From contig NZ_CP014222.1 in NCBI RefSeq assembly GCF_000969645.2, positions 1,054,001 to 1,118,000 of the forward strand: DNA of 64,000 nt, given 5' to 3'. The DNA is from Janthinobacterium sp. B9-8 (GTDB taxonomy: Bacteria; Pseudomonadota; Gammaproteobacteria; Burkholderiales; Chitinibacteraceae). The notes under the pieces are model-generated. The model was not told the origin of the DNA. It saw only the letters and a program-made list of their open reading frames with translations, and ran no database searches. This document shows, piece after piece, positions 18,829 to 27,306 of the stretch (its first letter is position 1; every line of letters begins with the position of its first letter). Position numbers and translations under genes: made by a program.

Positions 18829-19745
18829 TGCGCAAACAAAGAGGCGTTGCCATCATTACTGCTGTGCTAACCGCTGCCTTGGTGACTACTCTTGCGGTGG
18901 CCATTGCTTGGCGGCAGCAGCTGTGGTTTCGGCAATTAGAAAATCAATTTGATCTGGCCGAAGCACGCGGCATTGCCCGTGCCTCCATTAATCTCGCGCG
19001 GCTCACCTTGCGTGATGACGCACGCAATAATCAGATCGATCATCAGCTCGAGCCGTGGAATATTCCTATTCCGGCGATTCCTGTAGAAACAGGGCGGGTT
19101 GGCGGGCGTTTATTAGAGCAGCAAGGGCGCTTTAATTTAAATAATGTGGTGCAAAATGGCACTTTAAATGAGGCAGGGTTTGCTGCATTTCAGCGTCTAT
19201 TGCAAACTTTGGGCTTGCCGCTGGATATCGCCAATGCGCTGGTCGATTGGCAAGATGCAGATAGCCTGACGCGCTATCCTGGTGGTGCAGAAGATGTAGA
19301 GTATTTAGCGATGCCTGAGGCCTATCGAGCGGCCAATCGCTCCTTGTTGGATATTCAAGGCTTATCGCGAATTCGTGGCTTTACGCCGGAAGTGATTGCA
19401 AAGTTAGAGCCGCTGGTCAGCGTATTGCCGCAATCGACGCCTGTGAATGTGAATTTTGCTGGCCCTGAAGTGCTATCAGCCATTATTCCCGGCTTGTCGG
19501 TCTCTGCAGCGCAAGGTGTGGTTGCAAAACGCGCTGGCAAGTATTTTAAAAGCGTCGAAGAATTTAAACTTGCTTTGCCTCAGCAGTTGCAAGCTAGGGT
19601 TTCTTTGGAGGCGATTTCAATTCAGAGCCGTTACTTTATCAGCGAAGTAGATGCGCATTTTGGTCGGGTGAATATGAGTTTTCAAGCGCTGCTGGAGCGT
19701 AAAAATGATCAGATTCCACGCATTGTTTGGTTGAGAAGGCGTTAG
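18825..19745 (+). CDS. gspK: Minor pseudopilin GspK
   Basis: Largest minor pseudopilin, capping the pseudopilus tip with GspI and GspJ. The signal RKQRGVAIITAVLTAALV lacks the Glu+5, as is characteristic of GspK. The family segments WRQQLWFRQLENQF, EARGIARASINLARL, RLLEQQGRFNLNN, LVDWQDADSLTRYPGGAED and the T2SK SAM-like region with VNVNFAGPEVLSAI are present. The 306 residues are within the usual range. It is preceded by two chimeric copies of its own 5' end. Confidence 0.93.
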   Translation: MMRKQRGVAIITAVLTAALVTTLAVAIAWRQQLWFRQLENQFDLAEARGIARASINLARLTLRDDARNNQIDHQLEPWNIPIPAIPVETGRVGGRLLEQQGRFNLNNVVQNGTLNEAGFAAFQRLLQTLGLPLDIANALVDWQDADSLTRYPGGAEDVEYLAMPEAYRAANRSLLDIQGLSRIRGFTPEVIAKLEPLVSVLPQSTPVNVNFAGPEVLSAIIPGLSVSAAQGVVAKRAGKYFKSVEEFKLALPQQLQARVSLEAISIQSRYFISEVDAHFGRVNMSFQALLERKNDQIPRIVWLRRR

Positions 19746-19813
19746 GTGTGCATTGTAGGCTGGGTGGATGAGCCGTTTGTTTATCGTTTAAAAGACTGCG
19801 TCATCCTGAAAAA

Positions 19814-21202
19814 TTAGCCCGTTTTAATTGGCAGCATCACCCGCACAATCAGCCCATGTGGTTTGGCATCGAGTAATTGAATGCTGCCACGATGTCTTTC
19901 GGTGATTTCCTTGACGATGGCCATGCCTAGGCCGCAGCCGTTGCCGGTTTGTTCGCGGCGGTAGAAGCGCTCGAATACGCGTTCTTTATCCGAATCCGGA
20001 ATCCCCGCGCCATCGTCTTCTACTTCCACTACGTAGTGCTCGCCTTCGATGCTGAGGCGGACGGTAATATTACAGCCGCGCGGGATGTATTTAATGGCGT
20101 TTTCGACCAGATTGGTAAAGAGCTCGCGCAGTAGGGCGGAATTGCCATTCATTGGCGCTTCAGAAACGTCGGTGTCGCAGCCCAGATCCATGCCCGCTGC
20201 CAGAGCACGGGGCACACATTCTGCGGTTAGCTCTCGGATGAGTTTGGCTAAATCTAAAGCAACGCGTGGCATGCCTTTGGCACTATCTGGCTCTGATCTT
20301 GCCAGTGTGAGTAATTGATTCACCAAGTGGATGCTGCGATTGGCGCTGGTATGCACCATAGAGAGCCGATTGCTCAGCCCTTCCGGTGTGGTTTCGCGCA
20401 TGGCCAGCTCGGTTTGCGATTTTAATCCGGCTAGCGGGGTTCTGAGCTGATGCGCGGCATCGGCAATAAAGCGGCGCTGTCTGGCGACACTTTCATTGGT
20501 GCTACTTAATAAATGATTAAGCGCCGAGGTGAGCGCGCCGACTTCTTCTGGCTCGTTATCGAGTTGCAGCGGGGAAGGGTCTTGGCCGGAGTGTTCTTCT
20601 ACCCGGCGTTGCAAGCGGGCTAAGGGCAGCAGGCCGCGGTTGATCCCCCACCAAACCAGAAAGCTCATGGCAAAAATTAGTAGGGCTAAAGGCGCGGCGA
20701 TAGCAATTAAAATTTCTTTGGATAATTGGCTGCGTGCTTCGGTGCTTTTACCAACCTGTACATGCATCCATTTCTTTTGCTGGGTAATTTCAACTGGGAA
20801 ATACAGCGAAACAATGCGCAGTGATTCGTTCTGAACCATTGCATCATAAAAAACAATGCGGCTGTCGGGCTGTAAATGTGAGGGAAGCGAGGGCAGCTCG
20901 CTATTACTAAAAATAACGCCGCCTGAATTGAGCGACACCATATAAAACAGGCGCTCGTCGTAATCGTCTTCAAGTAAAAGCTGGAGTGCGCGTGGAAAAT
21001 CAATAATCAGTCCGTTGTCCTGCGGCTTGATTTGTCGCCCGATGGCGCGTGCGGTTTGTAGCAGGCTATTATCAATAGCAGTGTTGGTGTAGTGCTTGGC
21101 TACGTTGTAGCTTAAGAACGCACCGGCAAGCCAAAGCACCCCCTGCGGTATAAGTAACCACAGGAGGAGCTGTCGCTTTATTGAGAATTTACCCCTCAAC
21201 AT
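19814..21202 (-). CDS. Sensor histidine kinase (TctE/QseC-like)
   Basis: Membrane sensor kinase. Two membrane helices (about residues 9-30 and 166-188) flank a periplasmic 2CSK-type sensor region of about 135 residues. HAMP-like region, HisKA with the phospho-acceptor in DAAHQLRTPLAGLKSQ, then HATPase_c with N box LVENAIKYIPRG and GLGMAIVKEI. The ATG at 21202 overlaps the regulator gene by 14 bases. The pair resembles TctDE/QseBC-type systems, but the signal and target genes cannot be deduced. It converges on gspK. Confidence 0.88.
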   Translation of the reverse strand: MLRGKFSIKRQLLLWLLIPQGVLWLAGAFLSYNVAKHYTNTAIDNSLLQTARAIGRQIKPQDNGLIIDFPRALQLLLEDDYDERLFYMVSLNSGGVIFSNSELPSLPSHLQPDSRIVFYDAMVQNESLRIVSLYFPVEITQQKKWMHVQVGKSTEARSQLSKEILIAIAAPLALLIFAMSFLVWWGINRGLLPLARLQRRVEEHSGQDPSPLQLDNEPEEVGALTSALNHLLSSTNESVARQRRFIADAAHQLRTPLAGLKSQTELAMRETTPEGLSNRLSMVHTSANRSIHLVNQLLTLARSEPDSAKGMPRVALDLAKLIRELTAECVPRALAAGMDLGCDTDVSEAPMNGNSALLRELFTNLVENAIKYIPRGCNITVRLSIEGEHYVVEVEDDGAGIPDSDKERVFERFYRREQTGNGCGLGMAIVKEITERHRGSIQLLDAKPHGLIVRVMLPIKTG

Positions 21203-21887
21203 CCTGCGCTTGAGCTGGTTGCTTCTCGAGTAAATAGCCAAGACCACGGATAGTACGGATCACTACGCCGCAAGGATCAAGCTTCTTGCGTAAGCGGTGT
21301 ACGTAGACTTCGATTGCGTTCAGGCCCACTTCGGCATTTTCTGAACCTAATTCGCCCACGATCTGCTCTTTGGTCACCACACGATCAATATTGGACATTA
21401 AAATTTCCAATACGGTGAGCTCACGGGCAGAAAGATCCAGTGGCGTGTCATTACACCAAGCGCGTTGACCAGCGCGATCTAAACGCAGATTGCCCAATTG
21501 CTGTACGGACTGCGGCAAGATTTTGCTGCGACGGAGCAAGGCACGCAACCGCGCTTCAAGTTCTGTGAACTCAAATGGCTTGGCAAGGTAATCATCGGCA
21601 CCTGCATCTAAACCGGCTACGCGATCTTCCAAACCATCAAGAGCCGTCAGGATCAGGATAGGTAAAGAAGGTTTGTGCTGACGAACGTTTTTTAAAACTT
21701 GCAAGCCATCCATGTTTGGCAGGCCAACGTCCAACACCACAACTTCGTAGTCGTTGTGCAGTAAAATTTGTAAGGCAAGAGCGCCATCGTTAACACAATC
21801 AACTTGAAAGTCAGCCTGAGACAGGCTGGTTTTCAGAGCATCAGCGAGAATTAGGTCGTCTTCAGCGAGAAAGAGCTTTGTGCTCAT
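21189..21887 (-). CDS. OmpR-family response regulator
   Basis: Two-component regulator, partner of the adjacent kinase. The receiver domain has the acidic pocket AEDD, phospho-acceptor D53 in VLDVGLPNMDG, and Lys in DYLAKPF. The winged-helix DNA-binding domain ends with VYVHRLRKKLDP and TIRGLGYLL. Using the ATG at 21887 (GAGG eight bases upstream) gives 232 residues. The open frame up to 21968 lacks a binding site. QseB/TctD-like by overall pattern; targets unknown. Confidence 0.9.
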   Translation of the reverse strand: MSTKLFLAEDDLILADALKTSLSQADFQVDCVNDGALALQILLHNDYEVVVLDVGLPNMDGLQVLKNVRQHKPSLPILILTALDGLEDRVAGLDAGADDYLAKPFEFTELEARLRALLRRSKILPQSVQQLGNLRLDRAGQRAWCNDTPLDLSARELTVLEILMSNIDRVVTKEQIVGELGSENAEVGLNAIEVYVHRLRKKLDPCGVVIRTIRGLGYLLEKQPAQAQDVEG

Positions 21888-21954
21888 GTTCTGAACCTCG
21901 TTTTGTAAGAATAAGCTTACCGGCAGTTTAACTGTAATTTCTTTAATACCCAAG

Positions 21955-23055
21955 TTAATTTTGCGCACCTAAAGCCTGGGCCCTGCTTAATGTGCATTGT
22001 TGTGTATTGTCTATAGCAGTGTTGTCAGTAAGTAGCCAGCCAGAAAGCTCTTTTTTTGTCAGCGCGGTTAAAGCATCTATCCAAAGAGGTGAATCATTAA
22101 GGCAGGGAATGAAGTGGTAGTCCTTACCACCTGCCTGTAAATAGTCTTGCTTTCCTTCGATAGCAATTTCTTCCAGTGTTTCTAAGCAGTCAGCAATAAA
22201 GCCAGGACAGACCACATCCAGCCGACCCGTAGCTGCCTTGCCTAGTTTTTTTAGAGTGGCGGTCACATAAGGTTGCAGCCATTCGGCACGGCCAAAGCGG
22301 GATTGAAACGCCACGGTGTATTCAGATTCGGCTAAGTCTAGCTCTTCAGCTAATAAGCGGCCGGTTTTACGGCAGTAGCAGTGATAAGGATCGCCCTTAT
22401 CCAAGGTGTAGCGCGGTACGCCGTGAAAACTCATTAATAAATGATCTCCCCTGCCTTTGGCTTGCCAGTATTCACGAACGCGGCCTGCCAGCGCTTTGAT
22501 ATAGCCTTCATCATCATGAAAGCTGCGCACAGTACGGATGGCGGGCTGATTGCGATAGGTGGCGAGCACCCGTCCTACTTCATCAATCACGGTGGCACTG
22601 GTGCTGGCCGAATATTGTGGGTAGAGAGGCAGGATGAGTAATTTTTCACAGCCTGCAGCTTTCAGCTTATCCATCTGCGCTGCAATCGAAGGCTGGCCAT
22701 AGCGCATGGCATATTCAACTAAAACCTCGCTGTGGCCTTGCTCACCCAGCCAGCCTTTTAAAAGCTTACTCTGCTTTATTGTCCAGACTTTTAACGGGGA
22801 ACCTTCGCTCATCCATACACTTGCATACTTAGCTGCGGTTTTATTCGGGCGAAAGGGCAGAATAAAAGCGTTGAGAATCACCCACCAAACGGCTCTTGGG
22901 ATTTCTACCACACGTGGGTCAGATAAAAACTGGCGCAGATAAGGACGAATGGCTGCGGGATTAGGCGCGGCAGGCGTGCCTAGATTAACCAGTAAAACGC
23001 CGATACGGCTGGCTTGATCGTGACGAAAAGGCGGTTCAGGTAAAAAAGTGGGCAT
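21955..23055 (-). CDS. hemH: Ferrochelatase
   Basis: HemH inserts Fe2+ into protoporphyrin IX, the last step of protoheme synthesis. Motifs: GVLLVNLGTPAAP near the N-terminus, the active-site histidine in LLMSFHGVPRYTL, and the acidic/aromatic core CLETLEEIAIEGK. The start is taken at the ATG at 23055 (366 residues, MPTFLPEPPFRHD). The open frame goes up to 23100, but that stretch overlaps an inverted repeat that looks non-coding. It sits upstream of the two-component pair on the same strand. Confidence 0.94.
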   Translation of the reverse strand: MPTFLPEPPFRHDQASRIGVLLVNLGTPAAPNPAAIRPYLRQFLSDPRVVEIPRAVWWVILNAFILPFRPNKTAAKYASVWMSEGSPLKVWTIKQSKLLKGWLGEQGHSEVLVEYAMRYGQPSIAAQMDKLKAAGCEKLLILPLYPQYSASTSATVIDEVGRVLATYRNQPAIRTVRSFHDDEGYIKALAGRVREYWQAKGRGDHLLMSFHGVPRYTLDKGDPYHCYCRKTGRLLAEELDLAESEYTVAFQSRFGRAEWLQPYVTATLKKLGKAATGRLDVVCPGFIADCLETLEEIAIEGKQDYLQAGGKDYHFIPCLNDSPLWIDALTALTKKELSGWLLTDNTAIDNTQQCTLSRAQALGAQN

Positions 23056-23080
23056 GGTGGCGGGCTCAAATGGATTGTCC

Positions 23081-23142
23081 AGGGTCTGTTGACGATTCAT
23101 TCACAATTGCGCCGAGCCGTGAATGAAACGTCAACAGACCCT
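23081..23142. repeat. 62-bp near-perfect palindrome upstream of hemH
   Basis: Left arm 23081-23103 begins AGGGTCTGTTGACG. Right arm 23120-23142 ends CGTCAACAGACCCT. The 23-base arms match at 22 positions around a 16-base centre containing GCGCCGAGCCG. There are no coding functions inside and no obvious target-site duplication. Candidates: a miniature transposable element made of two terminal inverted repeats, a terminator between tgpA and hemH, or a regulatory hairpin. I favour a mobile-element-derived palindrome but have not seen a second copy in this window. Confidence 0.6.
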
Positions 23143-23170
23143 CGATCATAACAGGCAAAGCACGGTTAAA

Positions 23171-25087
23171 TTACATGTGAAAATGACGCACTGCTTTCTG
23201 CAGCTTTAAAAGCGCAGTGTCATCCTTTCCATAACGGCTAGCGATGTAGAGCTGGGTAATGTAATAAATGGCGTCATTGTACTGAGGTAATTGCAAGCCA
23301 GCACGCTGGCCAAACGTAAGCGGGCCTTCATTGGGCTGCAGGGTGCATCCTTTGCGGGCCAGTCTGCGAGCAAAGCGTTGCCAAGCTCGGTGGGCGGGAT
23401 CGGGTTTGGGGGCGTTGTTTCGGGTGGCGAGTAAAAACAGGGCGGCAAGAATAAGGCTGCTGGTCAGCAGCATACGCAGTATAAATTCGCTGGATAGAAC
23501 ATCCGGAATGCCTAGTTTTTTGAAGAGCTGGCTTTGCTTGCGTGAATCGTAGCCCATTACCCATTGATTCCAGCCGTTAATCAAATTGTCCCAGTTTAAG
23601 CGCAGCTCATGGATCCATGCGGGCGGTGCGCCATCCATAAAGGGCAGTGCGTCGGTCTGATTAAGCCCGATGTTTAAGCCATCATTGATCCGGGAAGGGG
23701 CGATCACGGCGGTGGGGTCGACCCTTTGCCAGCCGCTTTGAGCCAGCCAGACTTCGGTCCAGGCATGGGCATTGGCCTGGCGCACGATCAGGTATTTGCC
23801 GCTGCGATTCCATTCTCCTCCCTGATAGCCACCTACCACGCGGCTGGGTATGCCTGCGGCCCGCATTAAAAAGGTGAAGCTGCTGGCGTAGTGTTCGCAA
23901 AAGCCCTGTTTATGGATAAATAGAAAATCGTCGATGCCATTAGCCCCTTGATTAAGAGGGGGCTGCAGGGTGTAGCTAAAGCCACCCTGACGTAAAAATT
24001 GCAGCCCTTTATTAATGCGCTCCATGGGTGGAAGTGCTTGCCAGCTGCGGGCGAGCTGTCTGGCCTTTGGGTTGCCTGATTTGGGTAGTTGTAATGCGCT
24101 AGTGAGCGTGTCATCGCTATGGGTGCGCCAAACCAAGGCGCTGCTTAAACGATAGCGCTGCCGTTGGGTGATCGGGTTGCTATTGACGGCTTGCAAGCGG
24201 TTGCTGATGAGCGCGGTGTCTGGTAGCTCGGTTGGCATATCCAGTGCGAGCAACCAGTTTCGGTTATGCGGCTCCATGGTGATGGTGTAGCTGATGATGG
24301 GGCCTCGTTTTTCGATAGCTGGGCCGCCTGCCTGGCTGATTGGGGCTTGCAACCAGGCTTCCCCGTCAAAAATATCGAACACCGGCCCGCGCCAATACCT
24401 TGTGGCGGCTTTAGGTATGCTGCCTTCAAACTCTACCCTGAAGGCAACCGACTCATCGCGCGCTAATTTACTGAAATTGCCGGGGCGCATTTCATCGCCT
24501 AGGCCAGTGCGTGCGCCGGGTTGTTCGTCGGGCATGCTCCAAAGAGGCGGCAGGCGCGGGAAAAAAACAAATAAGAACACCGCAAACGGTAGCGCTTCAC
24601 ACAGCATATAAAACACCTGCTTTCCAAGTGCCTGCCAGGATTGCGCACTTTGCCATTGCATCAGTTGCCCCGTGATGGCCAGCATAGAGAGCGTGGCCCA
24701 AGGGAAAATCCATACCGAGGACACACTAAGAAAACCGGCCCCCAGTAAAAAATAAGCGAGCAAGCTGATGACTTTAACGTCACGCTGGGTACGGGTTTCA
24801 AACAGCTTAATGGTTGCAAGGCTGGCCAGCGAGGCCACGCCCCCTTGCCTGCCGATTAAGGTGCGGTATTCCAGCCAAATCAGCAAAAATAATCCGACGG
24901 CCAGTAAGAGGCTGAACAATGTGGGTGGCAGTGCTTTCCCGCTATAGGCAATCCAGCTTCGCCAGAGCAGAAGCAGGGCAAGACTGAGGGTGTGCCAAGC
25001 GCTAAATTGCAGGCAAAGCGGCGCGAGTACCAGTGCAAATGTGGCGATCAGATATTGCAGCGGCATTCGGGCGAGTGGCGTGTGCAT
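23171..25087 (-). CDS. TgpA-type membrane transglutaminase-like protein
   Basis: Inner-membrane protein with an N-terminal DUF3488 region of about six membrane helices (residues 1-178). A periplasmic transglutaminase-like domain follows, with the triad Cys397 (GFCEHYASSF), His441 (NAHAWTEVW) and Asp457 (RVDPTA). A final membrane helix at about 535-553 precedes a DUF4129-like cytoplasmic tail. The 638 residues and the partners moxR and DUF58 upstream on the same strand match the conserved MoxR-DUF58-TgpA cluster. The substrate is unknown; a role in envelope protein processing is inferred from the family. Confidence 0.9.
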   Translation of the reverse strand: MHTPLARMPLQYLIATFALVLAPLCLQFSAWHTLSLALLLLWRSWIAYSGKALPPTLFSLLLAVGLFLLIWLEYRTLIGRQGGVASLASLATIKLFETRTQRDVKVISLLAYFLLGAGFLSVSSVWIFPWATLSMLAITGQLMQWQSAQSWQALGKQVFYMLCEALPFAVFLFVFFPRLPPLWSMPDEQPGARTGLGDEMRPGNFSKLARDESVAFRVEFEGSIPKAATRYWRGPVFDIFDGEAWLQAPISQAGGPAIEKRGPIISYTITMEPHNRNWLLALDMPTELPDTALISNRLQAVNSNPITQRQRYRLSSALVWRTHSDDTLTSALQLPKSGNPKARQLARSWQALPPMERINKGLQFLRQGGFSYTLQPPLNQGANGIDDFLFIHKQGFCEHYASSFTFLMRAAGIPSRVVGGYQGGEWNRSGKYLIVRQANAHAWTEVWLAQSGWQRVDPTAVIAPSRINDGLNIGLNQTDALPFMDGAPPAWIHELRLNWDNLINGWNQWVMGYDSRKQSQLFKKLGIPDVLSSEFILRMLLTSSLILAALFLLATRNNAPKPDPAHRAWQRFARRLARKGCTLQPNEGPLTFGQRAGLQLPQYNDAIYYITQLYIASRYGKDDTALLKLQKAVRHFHM

Positions 25088-25169
25088 AAATAAAGATTAA
25101 GTGTCCAGATTGTTGGGCTTGGGAATACTCAAAAACGAAAAAAATGGCTTTATATAAAGTTTGTTTTTT

Positions 25170-25203
25170 TTGGGTGAAACACCGTGTTCTCTGTGCCACC
25201 GTG
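25170..25203. repeat. Fragment of a CACCGTG/CTCTGTG intergenic repeat
   Basis: The segment CACCGTGTTCTCTGTGCC, then ACCGTGTCTC, resembles the repeat modules in the intergenic palindrome at 13303-13417. It lies in the 146-base gap between DUF58 and tgpA. The similarity is short and imperfect. Confidence 0.25.
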
Positions 25204-25233
25204 TCTCAAGATTTGGGTTTTGCTGCGTAATTA

Positions 25234-26175
25234 TCAGTGATTAAATAAGGCCAATGCATTGAGGCAGTTTATTTGATGGGCCTCGCCCAGAGCGGGCTCG
25301 ATAGATTGAGTAGGAAGCGATAAACCATAGGGCGTGCCGAGCTGTTGCGCTGCTAAAATCCATGCCGCCAATCTGGATAAACGCGCTTCGCTATCTAACC
25401 CGGAGAGTTGATTCCAGCTAAACACCTGAGCAGATGCGCCTTGTGAGTCAAAAAACTTAACGGGCAGAGATTCACTATGTGCTGCATGTTTCCATGCGAT
25501 TCTGCGTAATGAATCGCCCTGCTGATAGGGGCGGATGCCGGCGAAGTCTTCCTCCCCCCGCCCGATGGTATTGCCCTGATCGTGATCAATTTGCCAAGGG
25601 GGAGGATCGTTTTCTGGGCAAGGCCAGATTAAGCAACGTGCTGGGCTGTTTAAATAGCTCCAGGCATGACACCAGCCCACGGGGTAACGGCTTGATAAAT
25701 GCAAGGTGGGTGCATTTAGCCAGCCGCGCTGCTGGCTGAGCAAAGGAACGGCAAGCTCAACCTCGTGTTCAATCAGGTTGGCACTCACGGTGGGCTGGTT
25801 TTTAAACTGAAATAAAATAGCGTGCCGGATCAGCTTGCTGCCATGGCTGATATGGAGCGGAAAAGAAGCGATTTCTCCGGCAAATACGGCAGGCGCATCA
25901 AAAAGCTGCAAGCGAAGTTTTAATAAATTTCTAAAAGTGCGCAGCAGCACAGCATGGCCTAAGCCCAGCAGACTAAAGGCAAATAAATAAGCCAAGCTGA
26001 GCTGGTAATTAATCGCACCAATTAAAATCAGCAGGGCGGTAAAGCAGAAGGCATAGCCAAAGCCGCTAGGTAAGATATAAATGCGATCGTATTTGAGCGT
26101 CATCACGCTGCTCTGGGTGGGGTGCCGCTTAGCAAACCAGTGTTGGAGCCAGCGTTGCTTGAGTTGATTGAGCAT
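25234..26175 (-). CDS. DUF58 domain protein
   Basis: Member of the DUF58 (VWA-like) family that accompanies MoxR ATPases. Two N-terminal membrane helices (about residues 33-70) are followed by a soluble region containing the DUF58 core GEEDFAGIRPYQQGDSLRRIAWKHAA (residues about 207-232). It is one gene of the minus-strand trio moxR-DUF58-tgpA, 13 bases after moxR. The biochemical function is not established. The 313 residues are typical. Confidence 0.9.
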   Translation of the reverse strand: MLNQLKQRWLQHWFAKRHPTQSSVMTLKYDRIYILPSGFGYAFCFTALLILIGAINYQLSLAYLFAFSLLGLGHAVLLRTFRNLLKLRLQLFDAPAVFAGEIASFPLHISHGSKLIRHAILFQFKNQPTVSANLIEHEVELAVPLLSQQRGWLNAPTLHLSSRYPVGWCHAWSYLNSPARCLIWPCPENDPPPWQIDHDQGNTIGRGEEDFAGIRPYQQGDSLRRIAWKHAAHSESLPVKFFDSQGASAQVFSWNQLSGLDSEARLSRLAAWILAAQQLGTPYGLSLPTQSIEPALGEAHQINCLNALALFNH

Positions 26176-26188
26176 TGCAGCCCCAAAC

Positions 26189-27100
26189 TTAAGGAATCGG
26201 TGTTTCTAAAATCAGCGCCTTTACCATCTCGACAGCGGCTTTACCGCTGCTGGGCATCACTAGCCGGTGCTGGGTGACAGGCACAAACACCGCTTGAATA
26301 TCTTCAGGTAGAACTAACTCTCTGCCATCCAGCCATGCCCATGCTTGTGCGGCATGCAGTAAGCCTAAGGCTGCGCGCGGTGATAAGCCGCACATAAACC
26401 GCCCTGGCTGGCGTGATGCGGCAATCAGTGCTTGCACATAATCGAGTAAGGCGGGGGCAATATGTACATTGCGGACGGCTTTCTGGCTTGCTTGTAAGTC
26501 ACTGCTGTCAATAGCTTCTGCCAGTGTTTCAATTAAATGGCGTCTATCTGTTCCTGCCAGCATGGCTCGCTCAGCATGCGTATCCGGGTAGCCCAGCTCA
26601 ATGCGCATTAAAAAACGATCAAGTTGCGATTCGGGTAGCAGAAAGGTGCCTATCTGATGCGATGGATTCTGCGTGGCAATCACAAAGAAAGGCTCGGGTA
26701 ACGGCCAAGTGGTGCCATCTGCCGTGACCTGACCCTCTTCCATGGCTTCAAGCAGGGCGGATTGGGTTTTGGGCGAGGCACGGTTAATTTCATCGGCTAG
26801 CAAAAGTTGCGTGAATAGCGGGCCATGATGAAATTGAAAGCGCTGATTGTCCCGGTCAAAAATCGATACCCCCGTGAGGTCTGCAGGGAGCAGGTCGCTG
26901 GTGAATTGAACGCGTTGGAACTTTAGCCCCAGCGTGCGGGCTAAAGCATGGGCCAGCGTGGTTTTGCCTACACCGGGCAAGTCTTCGATCAGCAAATGGC
27001 CTTGTGCAAGCAGGCAAGAGAGGGCCTGACGAATTTGCACTGGCTTGCCGAGAATGATGGCTTCAAGTTGCTTAAGAACCGCAGGCAGGCGTGGTGCCAT
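26189..27100 (-). CDS. MoxR-family AAA+ ATPase
   Basis: MoxR-type ATPase thought to act as a chaperone for maturation of membrane or envelope complexes. Walker A DLPGVGKTTLAHALA (residues about 39-53), Walker B QLLLADEINRASPKTQSALL, sensor 1 FVIATQNPSHQIGTFLLPES and the arginine finger region are present. AGGAAG lies upstream of the ATG. First gene of the moxR-DUF58-tgpA operon. 303 residues, normal. Confidence 0.93.
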   Translation of the reverse strand: MAPRLPAVLKQLEAIILGKPVQIRQALSCLLAQGHLLIEDLPGVGKTTLAHALARTLGLKFQRVQFTSDLLPADLTGVSIFDRDNQRFQFHHGPLFTQLLLADEINRASPKTQSALLEAMEEGQVTADGTTWPLPEPFFVIATQNPSHQIGTFLLPESQLDRFLMRIELGYPDTHAERAMLAGTDRRHLIETLAEAIDSSDLQASQKAVRNVHIAPALLDYVQALIAASRQPGRFMCGLSPRAALGLLHAAQAWAWLDGRELVLPEDIQAVFVPVTQHRLVMPSSGKAAVEMVKALILETPIP

Positions 27101-27306
27101 GGTATGGCTTCCTGTTTATTTATCACTTCAGTGTTGACCATGAAAGGCAAACTGTCTATTCGCTTTCGTTGCCAGTGCATTTGCCAAGGGCGTAAACTAG
27201 TCGTCAGAATAGCTTGTGCTTAGGGCTGAGGCAGCCTATTGCTGGCTGAATAAAAATGGATTTAAACAGGCGGCGATGGCGGCTTGTCTTCAGAGGGGTA
27301 GTGCCG

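Larger units (their letters stand above)
18342..18960 (+). repeat. 203-bp tandem amplification of the gspJ/gspK junction
   Basis: ATGATGCGCAAACAAAGAGG recurs at 18419, 18622 and 18825, exactly 203 bases apart. Each unit is about 130 bases of gspK 5' end followed by about 73 bases of gspJ 3' end. Units 1 and 2 differ at only three positions (two synonymous, one Tyr-to-Asp). Both differ much more from the flanking true gspJ tail and true gspK head, including one-codon indels. This implies an older duplication followed by a recent second copy. Confidence 0.95.
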
